64,000 nucleotides of DNA from Larkinella bovis (GTDB lineage Bacteria; Bacteroidota; Bacteroidia; Cytophagales; Spirosomataceae): the NCBI RefSeq assembly GCF_042655385.1, contig NZ_JBHSMA010000001.1:124001-188000 (forward strand), given 5' to 3'. Below, in pieces: positions 8,546 through 16,004 of this stretch (its first letter is position 1; each line of letters opens with the position of its first letter). A program made the position numbers and the translations under genes. The notes beneath the pieces are model-generated. The model had not been told where the DNA came from. It made no database searches and saw only the letters and a program-made list of their open reading frames with translations.

Positions 8546-8655
8546 GTATCTGTTTACGGAATGAAGTCGCAAAAAAAGCAGGAAAGGCGGTTTTGTCAAA
8601 CCGGACTGGTCCGAAATGGGGGCACTCCCGGGTAACCCGTTCGTAGTCAGGAAGC

Positions 8656-8686
8656 AAAAAAAACATGCCATCGGCATGTTTTTTTC
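8656..8686. terminator. Bidirectional intrinsic terminator between csp and tex
   Basis: ACATGCC and GGCATGT pair around a 3-nt loop, with seven to eight A on the left and a run of seven T on the right, so it can terminate in either direction. On the minus strand it follows the cold-shock gene. Confidence 0.85.
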
Positions 8687-8711
8687 AAATCTAATTAGTT
8701 ATATCTTTCGA

Positions 8712-8903
8712 TTAAACCAGTTCGACGTTTACGGCATTCAATCCCTTTCGGCCGCGCTCCACTTCAAATTTAACTTTGTCGTTTTCACGGATTTGATCGA
8801 TCAGGCCCGTAGAGTGAACAAAAATGTCCTCACCGGGGGCATCCGGCTTAATGAAGCCAAATCCTTTGGTTTCATTAAAAAATTTTACTACTCCTGTTTG
8901 CAT
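8712..8903 (-). CDS. Cold-shock domain protein
   Basis: A single 63-residue cold-shock domain. RNP1 is KGFGFIKP (residues 13-20) and RNP2 is DIFVH (about 26-30), the standard single-stranded nucleic-acid-binding surface. It acts as an RNA chaperone in the cytoplasm. The leader contains a perfect 13-bp inverted repeat, described separately, that could control expression. Confidence 0.96.
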   Translation of the reverse strand: MQTGVVKFFNETKGFGFIKPDAPGEDIFVHSTGLIDQIRENDKVKFEVERGRKGLNAVNVELV

Positions 8904-8914
8904 TGACTTGTGAT

Positions 8915-8962
8915 TAAAATTTGGATAAAGGACTCGTTTTTTACCGTTGTATCCAAATTTTA
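8915..8962 (-). repeat. 13-bp perfect inverted repeat in the cold-shock gene leader
   Basis: TAAAATTTGGATA at 8915-8927 and its exact complement at 8950-8962, separated by 22 nt and ending 12 nt before the csp start. On the minus strand the upstream arm contains AAAATTTG, a 7-of-8 match to the -7 consensus. The repeat could thus be a leader hairpin or a DNA operator flanking the transcription start. Confidence 0.8.
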
Positions 8963-9018
8963 TTACATTTTTTTACTGGGAAGGATTTTTTTCGGGTTCT
9001 GATTTCTCAAACACCTTC

Positions 9019-9282
9019 TTATATTCGGCAATCCAGACAACTTTCATAATCTTCATGCCCCGGTGCATAAACACCGTTTACGTTCACCAGCTGGTCCAGT
9101 CGAATGGATTCGCCGGATGCCAGCACAATAGCCTCTCCGTCCGGGCCGGTTTGCCAGTCCGAAATAATGGAGGTGACCGATAGTAATTCGTTAAGATCGG
9201 TCGAGTAAAATACCTTCACATACTTCCGCAAAGCTATCAGTGAGCGGAGCATATCCGTGAACGTTTCTGAGTGCGTCGTCAT
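9019..9282 (-). CDS. Conserved-looking small hypothetical protein
   Basis: An 87-residue acidic, soluble protein (MTTHSETFTDMLRSLIAL...). Its central part, GEAIVLASGESIRLDQLVNV, looks like a small beta-barrel segment. It ends in a Cys-x-x-Cys tail (SCLDCRI). I do not recognise the family; a loose resemblance to Rho-binding antiterminator (Rof-like) folds is only an impression. ATG start at 9282 and codon use like the neighbours support it as real. Confidence 0.65.
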   Translation of the reverse strand: MTTHSETFTDMLRSLIALRKYVKVFYSTDLNELLSVTSIISDWQTGPDGEAIVLASGESIRLDQLVNVNGVYAPGHEDYESCLDCRI

Positions 9283-9480
9283 ACAGTTCGGTTTAATTCC
9301 TGTCTGGATAACAAATTTCTACCCAAAAATCTTTCCGGTTCCGGTTTTTTCTTCGTCGGGCAGAAATTTAATTTTTACGGGATTGGGAGTCGGACTTCAA
9401 GTAAATTTAATCCCGTTTTAATCTGGGGTCTTAAAATGTATCCCTTTTTAAAACCGGTTTAATATCATTTACATACGGAT

Positions 9481-9777
9481 TTAATTCGCCTGCGGTTCCT
9501 TTGTGGTCGAAATCATCCCGTCGGTATGCACTACGATCCTTTTTTCTTTCTCTCCTGTATTCTCGGTGACGAATTGTACAAATTGAATTTCAACCGGAAT
9601 AAACCGGTCGATTACAAACAACTGATGGCGCGATTTAATCAGGTCTGTGACCAGCCAATTGATGACTTCTACCTGAGCGGTTTGCCCCCGATTATTCGGC
9701 AAAATGCTAGGCGTAATAATGCGTATTGATGTGATTCCGTTTTCACCGTACACGTGTTGATTCGCTCCGATCGCCAC
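9481..9777 (-). CDS. Possible hypothetical protein (strand uncertain)
   Basis: An open frame of 98 codons from a GTG at 9777, 24 nt after the stop of the serine hydrolase and in the same direction. The translation (QVEVINWLVTDLIKSRHQLF and onward) looks protein-like but has no recognised domain. A 67-codon ATG frame on the opposite strand (9526-9729) is equally open with similar codon quality. I cannot decide which, if either, is expressed. Confidence 0.3.
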   Translation of the reverse strand: MAIGANQHVYGENGITSIRIITPSILPNNRGQTAQVEVINWLVTDLIKSRHQLFVIDRFIPVEIQFVQFVTENTGEKEKRIVVHTDGMISTTKEPQAN

Positions 9778-9801
9778 CCCGGAGGTGGGAGCGTTGGGTG
9801 A

Positions 9802-11511
9802 CTAAGGGACGGTCAATACCGAGTTGGTGTTGCCGTCCCCGGTTTTTTGGGTAACCGGGTTGCCCGGATCGGTCATCCAGTGGCCATCCACCACAATTTT
9901 ATAGGCGTAGGTTCCGGGCTTCAGGTCGAGGGTACAAACCCAGTCATCGCTCGATTGGGTAAAAAAGGTGCTTAGGTGATTCCAGTCATTAAAAGCACCG
10001 GCCAGCGTAACCAGCTTGGCCTTTGGGTAGCCTTTCAGCGTAATTTTTGTGCTTCCGGCTGCTTTCCGGGCGGCTGCCAGTCCTGCCAGTACGGTTTTGG
10101 CATCCCCAAGATCCGCTTCCAGTTCCAGGGCCCGGCGGTAATTCCGGATGGCTTCCGCCGGGTTTCCGGCGCGTAAAAGCGCATAACCGTAACTGTCGTA
10201 CACGTTGGCCGAAGCGGGGTACGATTCGGCATTGAATTTCAGGACCGCAACGGCATCATCCAGGCGACCCATGTCCAGTAACTGGTAGCCGATCTGATTC
10301 ATCAGTTCCTCCGGGATGGGCGATTTTCCGGTGGTGCTCAAATACGATTGAATGGCCGGCTGAACACCTTTTTTGAGAATGTTCTGCGCCAGCCGGTTCT
10401 CAGGGGAAGTATACGAATCGTAGTTGAGGAAGGCTACCGCCGGATGCTGACCGCCCAGCAGGTTCGCCAGCATGGTGTCGGTAATGGCTAATCCGTTGAA
10501 ACTGTTCGTGAAATAAACCAGGGCCGCGTCGGTTTTCGAGGCAGATGTGGCCGGGCGGGCGGCCACAAAACAACGAAACGTGCCGTTATCGCCCCAATGC
10601 CAGAAATAATCGCCGGAAGGTGTTTTTTCCAGTCCGAATCCCAGCCCCCAGAACAGGGCCTTCGAGCGCGTGGTGTCGGCACGGCCAAACCGGGTGGGTA
10701 ATGGTGTCTGGGGCGTCAGGAGCTGAGACCGGGTGGCCGGTTTTAAGCCCTGGCTGCGTAAAATTGCCAGAATAAACTTCGCATAATCGTCGGCCGTGAT
10801 TTGCAACGAGTAGGCGGTGTTGGCCGTACGCGGTTTTTGTTTGGGTCGCGGGCGACCCAACTGGGTGTGAGGATAGGCAAAGTCTGAATCAAAATCCGGC
10901 CGCCAGACGTATCCGCTGCGCGTCATATGGAGGGGCCGGAATACGCGCTCATTCATCCACTCATTGAGCGGTTTCCCGGTGAGGGCTTCGATCACCTTCT
11001 GCAAATACACAAACCCTTCGCCCGAATAGCCAAATTGCTGCCCCGGCGGATTTTTGATGGAAAGTTTCTGCGATCCCCGCCAGTTCGGAAAACCGGTTCG
11101 GTGGCTCAGCACCATGCGGGCCGTAATGGCCTTATACCGTTCGTCGGATTCAATGTCGGGATAGGGCAGGTATTGATAAAGGGGCTTATCCAGGTCAAAT
11201 TGGCCTTCGTCGACCCATTGAAGGACGGCGTAGGCAAAAACCGGCTTGCTGAGCGAAGCCGCATCGAAAACCGTCGCGGCTGTCACTTTCTGCGACGAAT
11301 CGCTCCTGACCAGCCCGTAACCCTGGCTATAGGCAATGTTGCCGTTCCGAATCAGGGCGAGAGACAAACCGGGCACGTTGGCACTGTCCATCACCTGCTG
11401 AACAAACCGGTCGATCCGGGCCGGTAAGGTCAGCTGGGCGAACACCGGCTGTCGCGGTATCCAAAGGGGCAGCAGTAAAACCATCAATCGAAAGCAAAAC
11501 CGGAAGCGCAT
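9802..11511 (-). CDS. Serine hydrolase (beta-lactamase family) fused to TPR and CBM48-like domain
   Basis: A 569-residue secreted protein. Signal peptide at residues 1-25 (MRFRFCFRLMVLLLPLWIPR then QPVFAQ). Class C/esterase domain follows: S86-L-S-K89 nucleophile motif, Y162-S-G164 where YxN is usual, and HWGDNG at 305-310. A TPR pair lies at about 415-490 (FNAESYPASANVYDSYGYAL). The last 75 residues form an AMPK-glycogen-binding/CBM48-like beta-sandwich (LVTLAGAFNDWNHLSTFF, GTYAYKIVVDGHWMTDPGNP). Family members are esterases or peptidases. The sandwich suggests binding of a glucan or glycoconjugate, which is inference. Confidence 0.88.
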   Translation of the reverse strand: MRFRFCFRLMVLLLPLWIPRQPVFAQLTLPARIDRFVQQVMDSANVPGLSLALIRNGNIAYSQGYGLVRSDSSQKVTAATVFDAASLSKPVFAYAVLQWVDEGQFDLDKPLYQYLPYPDIESDERYKAITARMVLSHRTGFPNWRGSQKLSIKNPPGQQFGYSGEGFVYLQKVIEALTGKPLNEWMNERVFRPLHMTRSGYVWRPDFDSDFAYPHTQLGRPRPKQKPRTANTAYSLQITADDYAKFILAILRSQGLKPATRSQLLTPQTPLPTRFGRADTTRSKALFWGLGFGLEKTPSGDYFWHWGDNGTFRCFVAARPATSASKTDAALVYFTNSFNGLAITDTMLANLLGGQHPAVAFLNYDSYTSPENRLAQNILKKGVQPAIQSYLSTTGKSPIPEELMNQIGYQLLDMGRLDDAVAVLKFNAESYPASANVYDSYGYALLRAGNPAEAIRNYRRALELEADLGDAKTVLAGLAAARKAAGSTKITLKGYPKAKLVTLAGAFNDWNHLSTFFTQSSDDWVCTLDLKPGTYAYKIVVDGHWMTDPGNPVTQKTGDGNTNSVLTVP

Positions 11512-11616
11512 CGGAAAACAGGTTGGATGGGACGGCTCAACGACGAAGCGTCGTCCGTTTTCGTTCCAGAAAAATACGCATTCCGGCCCGATTTCAGGCC
11601 GTTTTTTCGGTAAATT

Positions 11617-12198
11617 TTACGCAGCCTGCCGTTGTTGCAGGGAGAGGTGTTGCAGGAGCATAATGGTTTTTCCATCCATGATTTCACCGCGCGCAATCAT
11701 CTGCATCGCCTGCGGAAGCGGCAGCTCCAGCACATCGATTTCTTCTTCTTCAATGCCGCCACCGGTTCGTTTTTCGGTGGCGTCGGAATATTCGGCGGTG
11801 AAAAAATAAAGCTTCTCGGTAACGGACCCGGGACTCATATACGCTTCGAATACCTTGCGGATGTTGGTGACCACAAAACCGGTTTCTTCCTCGGTTTCCC
11901 GCCGGATGGCGTCCTCGGGCTGGTCGTTGTCGAGCAAACCGGCGCAGGCTTCGATGAGCAACCCGCTGGCGTTGCCATTAACGTACGTTGGCATCCGGAA
12001 CTGGCGGGTGAGAATGACCGTATTTTTCTGGGTGTTGTGCAGGAGAATGGTGGCGCCATTCCCCCGATCGTAGGCTTCCCGGGATTGCGTTTCCCAGACC
12101 CCGTTTTTGCGTAAGTAATTAAAGGTTACCTTTCTCAGAATGTACCAGTTATCGGATAAAATTTCTTCTTTGACCAGTTTGATTCGGGAATTGTTCAT
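11617..12198 (-). CDS. nudK: GDP-mannose pyrophosphatase NudK
   Basis: A 193-residue Nudix protein aligning well from end to end with NudK by eye: ILSDNWYILRKVTFNY at the start, YDRGNGATILLHN, and RQFRMPTYVNGNASG. The Nudix box runs from G87 to about residue 109 (GLLDNDQPEDAIRRETEE, then ETGF). NudK hydrolyses GDP-mannose to GMP and mannose-1-phosphate. It is divergent from a DeoR-type regulator and shares its 67-bp control region, so it may be in that regulon. The serine hydrolase gene follows 105 nt downstream. Confidence 0.92.
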   Translation of the reverse strand: MNNSRIKLVKEEILSDNWYILRKVTFNYLRKNGVWETQSREAYDRGNGATILLHNTQKNTVILTRQFRMPTYVNGNASGLLIEACAGLLDNDQPEDAIRRETEEETGFVVTNIRKVFEAYMSPGSVTEKLYFFTAEYSDATEKRTGGGIEEEEIDVLELPLPQAMQMIARGEIMDGKTIMLLQHLSLQQRQAA

Positions 12199-12200
12199 CT

Positions 12201-12247
12201 TGATTTGATTGTTTTTGGTAATTTTTGATCAAAATTGATTATTATTG
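12201..12247. promoter_or_regulatory. Candidate operator between nudK and the DeoR-type regulator
   Basis: A perfect 12-bp palindrome TTTTGATCAAAA at 12223-12234, embedded in several TTGAT(T) words on the same strand (around 12200-12209 and 12235-12240). It sits midway between the two divergent start codons, where an autoregulated DeoR/GlpR-family repressor would bind. Confidence 0.5.
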
Positions 12248-12265
12248 CAAATAAAAAACGGCTTT

Positions 12266-13018
12266 ATGAATTTCCCAAACCGGAAGCGGCTTATTTTACA
12301 AACGGTTGACGAACGCGGATCCATTGAGGTAAAAGAACTGGCTGACCTGCTGCAAACGTCCGAAATCACGGTGCGACGGGATTTGGGAATCCTGGCAAAC
12401 GATGGCCTGATTTACCGCACCCACGGAGGAGCCATGAAGGTGAGTCTGGCAAATAATCCCGTGCAGTTTGTTAACAAAACGGCCGTTAATGCGGAGAATA
12501 AGGACCATATTTGCCGGTTGGCCGCGCAGGACATTCAGGAAGGCGACACCATTTTCATGGATTGCGGCAGCACGGTTTTTCGGCTCTGCCAGTTTATTCG
12601 GAATAAACGAATTCAGGTGATTACCAATTCATTGCCGGTGGTGAATGAACTGCTGCAATCGGAGGTGACGATCAACCTGGTTGGCGGTGAGGTGGATGCA
12701 AAACGGCAGGCTGTTCACGGCCTGATCGCGCACGAACACGTGGCACGCTACCGGGCGAATAAGGCATTTTTGGGCGTGGATGGCGTTTCCGCGCAAAACG
12801 GGTTAACGGCGCACAGCGAAACCGAAGCCGGCATGACGCTGGCCATGGCCGGCCAGGCCGACAGCGTCTATCTCTTGTGTGATTCGACGAAACTGGAGCA
12901 GGACCGGTATTTCCAATTTGCCCCCCTGCGTTTGGTTCAGGTATTGATTACCGATCCGAAGGCCGATCCGAAGGTGCTGGAAATGTACCGTAAACAGGGG
13001 ATTCTGGTACGGAATTAG
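12266..13018 (+). CDS. DeoR/GlpR family transcriptional regulator
   Basis: A 250-residue repressor from the ATG at 12266; a TTG seven codons earlier is less likely. The N-terminal winged helix carries the DeoR signature (ELADLLQTSEITVRRDLGIL; residues about 22-42). The C-terminal DeoRC sugar-phosphate isomerase-like domain has the usual FMDCGSTVF and ITNSLPVVNEL segments. Family members sense sugar phosphates. The divergent nudK suggests a link to sugar-nucleotide metabolism, but the ligand is unknown. Its last codon overlaps the convergent gene by 4 nt. Confidence 0.9.
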   Translation: MNFPNRKRLILQTVDERGSIEVKELADLLQTSEITVRRDLGILANDGLIYRTHGGAMKVSLANNPVQFVNKTAVNAENKDHICRLAAQDIQEGDTIFMDCGSTVFRLCQFIRNKRIQVITNSLPVVNELLQSEVTINLVGGEVDAKRQAVHGLIAHEHVARYRANKAFLGVDGVSAQNGLTAHSETEAGMTLAMAGQADSVYLLCDSTKLEQDRYFQFAPLRLVQVLITDPKADPKVLEMYRKQGILVRN

Positions 13019-13317
13019 TTAAGGTCGGAAGAACGATCGTTCGGGCGTTTGCGGGTGCTTAAGTCTTCATAATTTCCGGTCAGGATAGCGGCCTGGTGCA
13101 GGAGCTCAACCGCCTGAATTTCATCGTACAGGATTTCGAGTTTTCGCTCGATCCGCCCGATTTCCGCAACGGCATTTTGGTAAGCAAAGTAATCCTCATG
13201 CGGACCCCGGTTTTGCATCGACTCGGTCAAGAGGTATTTACCGGCCTGGAGGACGCCCCACGATGCGCGAAGTTCGTGCAGGATCGGGCTGTATTTGGTC
13301 ACTTTCAGAACGCGCAT
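13015..13317 (-). CDS. Small coiled-coil hypothetical protein
   Basis: A 100-residue, charged, helix-rich protein. Residues about 42-75 (AYQNAVAEIGRIERKLEILY and onward) have heptad spacing consistent with a coiled coil. The family is not recognised. Support comes from an ATG start, codon use like the neighbours, and a perfect TATCTTTG promoter box 23 nt upstream. Convergent with the DeoR regulator, overlapping by 4 nt. Confidence 0.65.
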   Translation of the reverse strand: MRVLKVTKYSPILHELRASWGVLQAGKYLLTESMQNRGPHEDYFAYQNAVAEIGRIERKLEILYDEIQAVELLHQAAILTGNYEDLSTRKRPNDRSSDLN

Positions 13318-13339
13318 TCTTAACGGCGGTTTTCGCTCG

Positions 13340-13347
13340 CAAAGATA
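13340..13347 (-). promoter_or_regulatory. -7 promoter box (TATCTTTG) for the 13015-13317 gene
   Basis: Perfect TAnnTTTG on the minus strand, 23 nt upstream of the ATG at 13317, giving a leader of about 15-18 nt. No TTGG box 19 nt further upstream. Confidence 0.6.
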
Positions 13348-13382
13348 TATAAATTTATGGCCGAATCAGTTCGTCAATCAAG

Positions 13383-13424
13383 AGTTTATGGTTTTCAGTT
13401 TTCGGCAGGCGGTTTTCGGTCCAA
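13383..13424 (+). repeat. Degenerate 7-nt tandem repeat (consensus RGTTTTC)
   Basis: Six consecutive heptads in exact register; G is at position 2 in all six and two units are identical (GGTTTTC at 13390-13396 and 13411-13417). The consensus matches the heptad elements at 18984-19069 and 28130-28250. Unlike those, no complementary arm is evident nearby. Confidence 0.6.
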
Positions 13425-13686
13425 CCAGCGGCCCGGTATTTCCCGTCAGGTTCAGCCTTGTGTAACCGGTGAGGCTTTGGGATCACCGCAGGGGGCGGAG
13501 TCCGAAACGTTTGAGCGGGTGCCCGTTTTAGATTCGTAGCGTGTGGGCATTCTGCTCCCAGCAGCAGGGGGAACCGGGAGGAGACAAGCCTGAAAGACGG
13601 TTTGCATCGGATGAAACGGTTAATAACTAATGCCAACATTTTGGTTCCTCTCCGGTTAAAAATGAAAACAAAAACCAACGAGGGGT

Positions 13687-14649
13687 ATGGAGAATCAGCC
13701 GATTGAAAATCAGACGCTAACGGACGAATGGGGCCCGTATGATATTGCGGAGGATGTTCGGGGAATCAAGGATGTGTTTGTGAATATTTACTTTATTGGT
13801 GAAGCCCAGCCCGGCGGAAAATGGGTACTGGTTGATGCCGGTACGTCGAGCGGAGCGGACCAGATCCGCCGAAAAGCACAGGCCTGGTTTGGGGAAAATA
13901 ACCCTCCTCAGGCGATTGTTCTGACCCACGGGCATTTTGATCATGTGGGTTCGCTGGACACGTTGCTGAAGGACTGGCCCCAGGTTCCGGTGTATGCGCA
14001 CCCACTGGAATTGCCGTTTCTTCGGGGAAAGGCCCAATACCCGCCCCCGGACCCCGGCGTGGGCGGAGGGGCCATGGCCTATTTATCGTGGATGTTCCCG
14101 ACCGGGCCTTTCAATTTTGGCGACCGGTTGCGGTCGATGCCGGCGGATGGCAGCCTTCCCGAGTTGCCCGACTGGCGGATTCTCCACACGCCCGGGCATG
14201 CACCGGGTCATATCTCGTTGTTCCGGGAACGGGATCGGGTATTGATTGCGGGGGATGCGTTTACCAATACCAATCAGAATTCGGCTTTTGCCGTTATGAC
14301 CCAAAAAGAAGAACTGCACGGTCCTCCGGCGTATTTTACGATTGATTGGGGCGCTGCCAAACGGTCCATCCAGACGCTGGCTGCCTTGAATCCAACCGCA
14401 GCCGGAACCGGACACGGCAAAGCCATTCGGGGGATTCAGTTGCCGCAATTGCTGGAGGACCTGATTCATAATTTCGAGGGTCGGGAAGTGCCTCAAGGGG
14501 GGCGGTATACAAAACAGCCCGCGCATACGGATGAGCAGGGCGTGGTCGATATGCCCCCACCGGTTTCTTACCATGTCGCCCGCGCGCTGGGCATCGGCCT
14601 GATCGTGGGAACCGTGATGATGCTGGTGGGTGGCCTTCGCAAAAAGTAA
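13687..14649 (+). CDS. Metallo-beta-lactamase-fold hydrolase with C-terminal membrane anchor
   Basis: A 320-residue MBL-fold protein. The metal motif is H81-x-H83-x-D85-H86 in LTHGHFDHVGSL. Downstream ligands are in HTPGHAPGHISLF and IAGDAFTNT, and a final histidine is in GTGHGKAIRG. A hydrophobic segment at about 297-316 (ALGIGLIVGTVMMLVGGL) followed by RKK would anchor the C-terminus in the membrane. Substrate is unknown; related proteins hydrolyse thioesters, lactones or glutathione adducts. Confidence 0.87.
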   Translation: MENQPIENQTLTDEWGPYDIAEDVRGIKDVFVNIYFIGEAQPGGKWVLVDAGTSSGADQIRRKAQAWFGENNPPQAIVLTHGHFDHVGSLDTLLKDWPQVPVYAHPLELPFLRGKAQYPPPDPGVGGGAMAYLSWMFPTGPFNFGDRLRSMPADGSLPELPDWRILHTPGHAPGHISLFRERDRVLIAGDAFTNTNQNSAFAVMTQKEELHGPPAYFTIDWGAAKRSIQTLAALNPTAAGTGHGKAIRGIQLPQLLEDLIHNFEGREVPQGGRYTKQPAHTDEQGVVDMPPPVSYHVARALGIGLIVGTVMMLVGGLRKK

Positions 14650-14795
14650 GAAAACCGTTGATTTCGCAGAATGGCGGCCCGACAGGTAAACTGTTGGGCC
14701 GTTCTTCTTCCGTTAGGGGTGGAAAAACCGCACCGATTTCCAAACACCAACGTCTACATCTGAGTTTTACAGAAGAGTACAACCTATCTGAACGA

Positions 14796-16004
14796 ATGGA
14801 ACGTCGTAATTTGATTATCCTGATTGGGAGTAGTGTCGTAGTTTTGTTTGTGGCCTGGTTTGCGCTGAAACACTTCGGCGTACTGGATAAAAACGAAGTG
14901 CCCGCCGAGGGCTGGAACCGGGAACAGGCCGAACTGGTGATGCGCCAGTTGTGCCGGGCGGCCGATTCCGTGGGCATCGATACCAACCGCTATTCATTTG
15001 TTGCCAGCGATACCAAAAAAGAGTTCGGGGAGAAATTTACCGGGTTATTGCTGGAACTTCGCTACGGTTTGAAACCGTCGCGGATTAATTATACAAAGCT
15101 ACCGGAGAAAATTGATACCGCCTGGGCCATCGCCATGTTGAAAAAAGACGAGGGCCGGTCGGCGCTGGACTCCCTTAAAAAAACACCGGTTTTCGGTCAC
15201 TACACCACGCTGGTGAATCAGTATACCCGGCTGCGGAAAGCGGCTGCTTACGATACCGCTAAACATGTGCGCCAGACGCTGAATTTTTACCGGTATCTCA
15301 ACCGCTTTGCGTTCGACCGGTTTTTGGTGGTCAATATCCCGGCGGCCCAATTGAACATCTACGACCGGAGCGGTAAGTGCCTGCTGCCGATGGATGTGAT
15401 TGCCGGTAAGAAAGACAGCCGTACTCCGTTTTTTACAACCTACCTGACAGATATTATCACGTATCCGTACTGGAACGTGCCGCGCAGCATCGGCATTAAG
15501 GAAATTTTGCCCAAGGTTCAGGCCAATCTCGATTACCTCGAAAGTCAGAACATGGAGGTGCTGGATGAGAAAGGGCAGATCGTTGACCCGTCGGACATCA
15601 ACTGGGAGGAAATGTCGGCCGACAATTTTCCGTACCGGTTTCGGCAGGCGTCGGGCTGTAGCAATTCACTGGGACTGATTAAATTTAACCTGACGGGGCC
15701 GGGCGCTATTTACCTCCACGATACCAACGCCCGCGACCTGTTCGATCAGACCTCCGACCGCTGGCGGAGCCACGGGTGCATGCGGGTCCAGAAGCCGGTC
15801 GAACTGGCCAATTACCTGATGGAAGAACCCGTGCTGGACGAAGGATTTATGAACCGGTGCATGATCGACCAGAAACCGCAGACCCTGAAATTACCGAAAC
15901 CCTTTCCGGTTTTTGTGGTCTACAACCGCGTGGACGTCGACGACAAAGGCCAGATCCGGTTTTACAAAGATGTTTACGGACTGGATGGCGGTCATCCGAT
16001 GTAA
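14796..16004 (+). CDS. L,D-transpeptidase (YkuD/ErfK family), membrane-anchored
   Basis: A 402-residue protein from the ATG at 14796, which immediately precedes an N-terminal membrane segment (NLIILIGSSVVVLFVAW); an earlier ATG at 14658 adds an uncharacteristic tail. The YkuD domain lies in the second half, with YLHDTNARDLFDQ and catalytic Cys 328 in RSHGCMRVQKP. The central region resembles the helical part of YcbB/LdtD-type enzymes. It would form 3-3 crosslinks or attach proteins to peptidoglycan in the periplasm. It converges with, and overlaps by 13 nt, a second unrelated-looking L,D-transpeptidase. Confidence 0.9.
   Translation: MERRNLIILIGSSVVVLFVAWFALKHFGVLDKNEVPAEGWNREQAELVMRQLCRAADSVGIDTNRYSFVASDTKKEFGEKFTGLLLELRYGLKPSRINYTKLPEKIDTAWAIAMLKKDEGRSALDSLKKTPVFGHYTTLVNQYTRLRKAAAYDTAKHVRQTLNFYRYLNRFAFDRFLVVNIPAAQLNIYDRSGKCLLPMDVIAGKKDSRTPFFTTYLTDIITYPYWNVPRSIGIKEILPKVQANLDYLESQNMEVLDEKGQIVDPSDINWEEMSADNFPYRFRQASGCSNSLGLIKFNLTGPGAIYLHDTNARDLFDQTSDRWRSHGCMRVQKPVELANYLMEEPVLDEGFMNRCMIDQKPQTLKLPKPFPVFVVYNRVDVDDKGQIRFYKDVYGLDGGHPM

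Larger units (their letters stand above)
13318..13686. other. Gene-free stretch with promoter box and heptad repeat
   Basis: This 369-bp gap has no gene I can support. A 107-codon minus-strand frame (13355-13678) is rejected because its composition is proline/arginine-rich and it overlaps the promoter of its neighbour. The gap contains the TATCTTTG box at 13340-13347 and the 7-nt-period repeat at 13383-13424. GAGGGG directly before the ATG at 13687 is a plausible ribosome-binding site for the next gene. Confidence 0.6.

Noticed and set aside
7877..8635. 252-codon plus-strand frame
   Set aside because: Antisense shadow of tex; phenylalanine/glycine-rich translation with no domain.
13355..13678. 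107-codon minus-strand frame
   Set aside because: Proline/arginine-rich, overlaps the heptad repeat and lies upstream of a divergent promoter; no support for coding.
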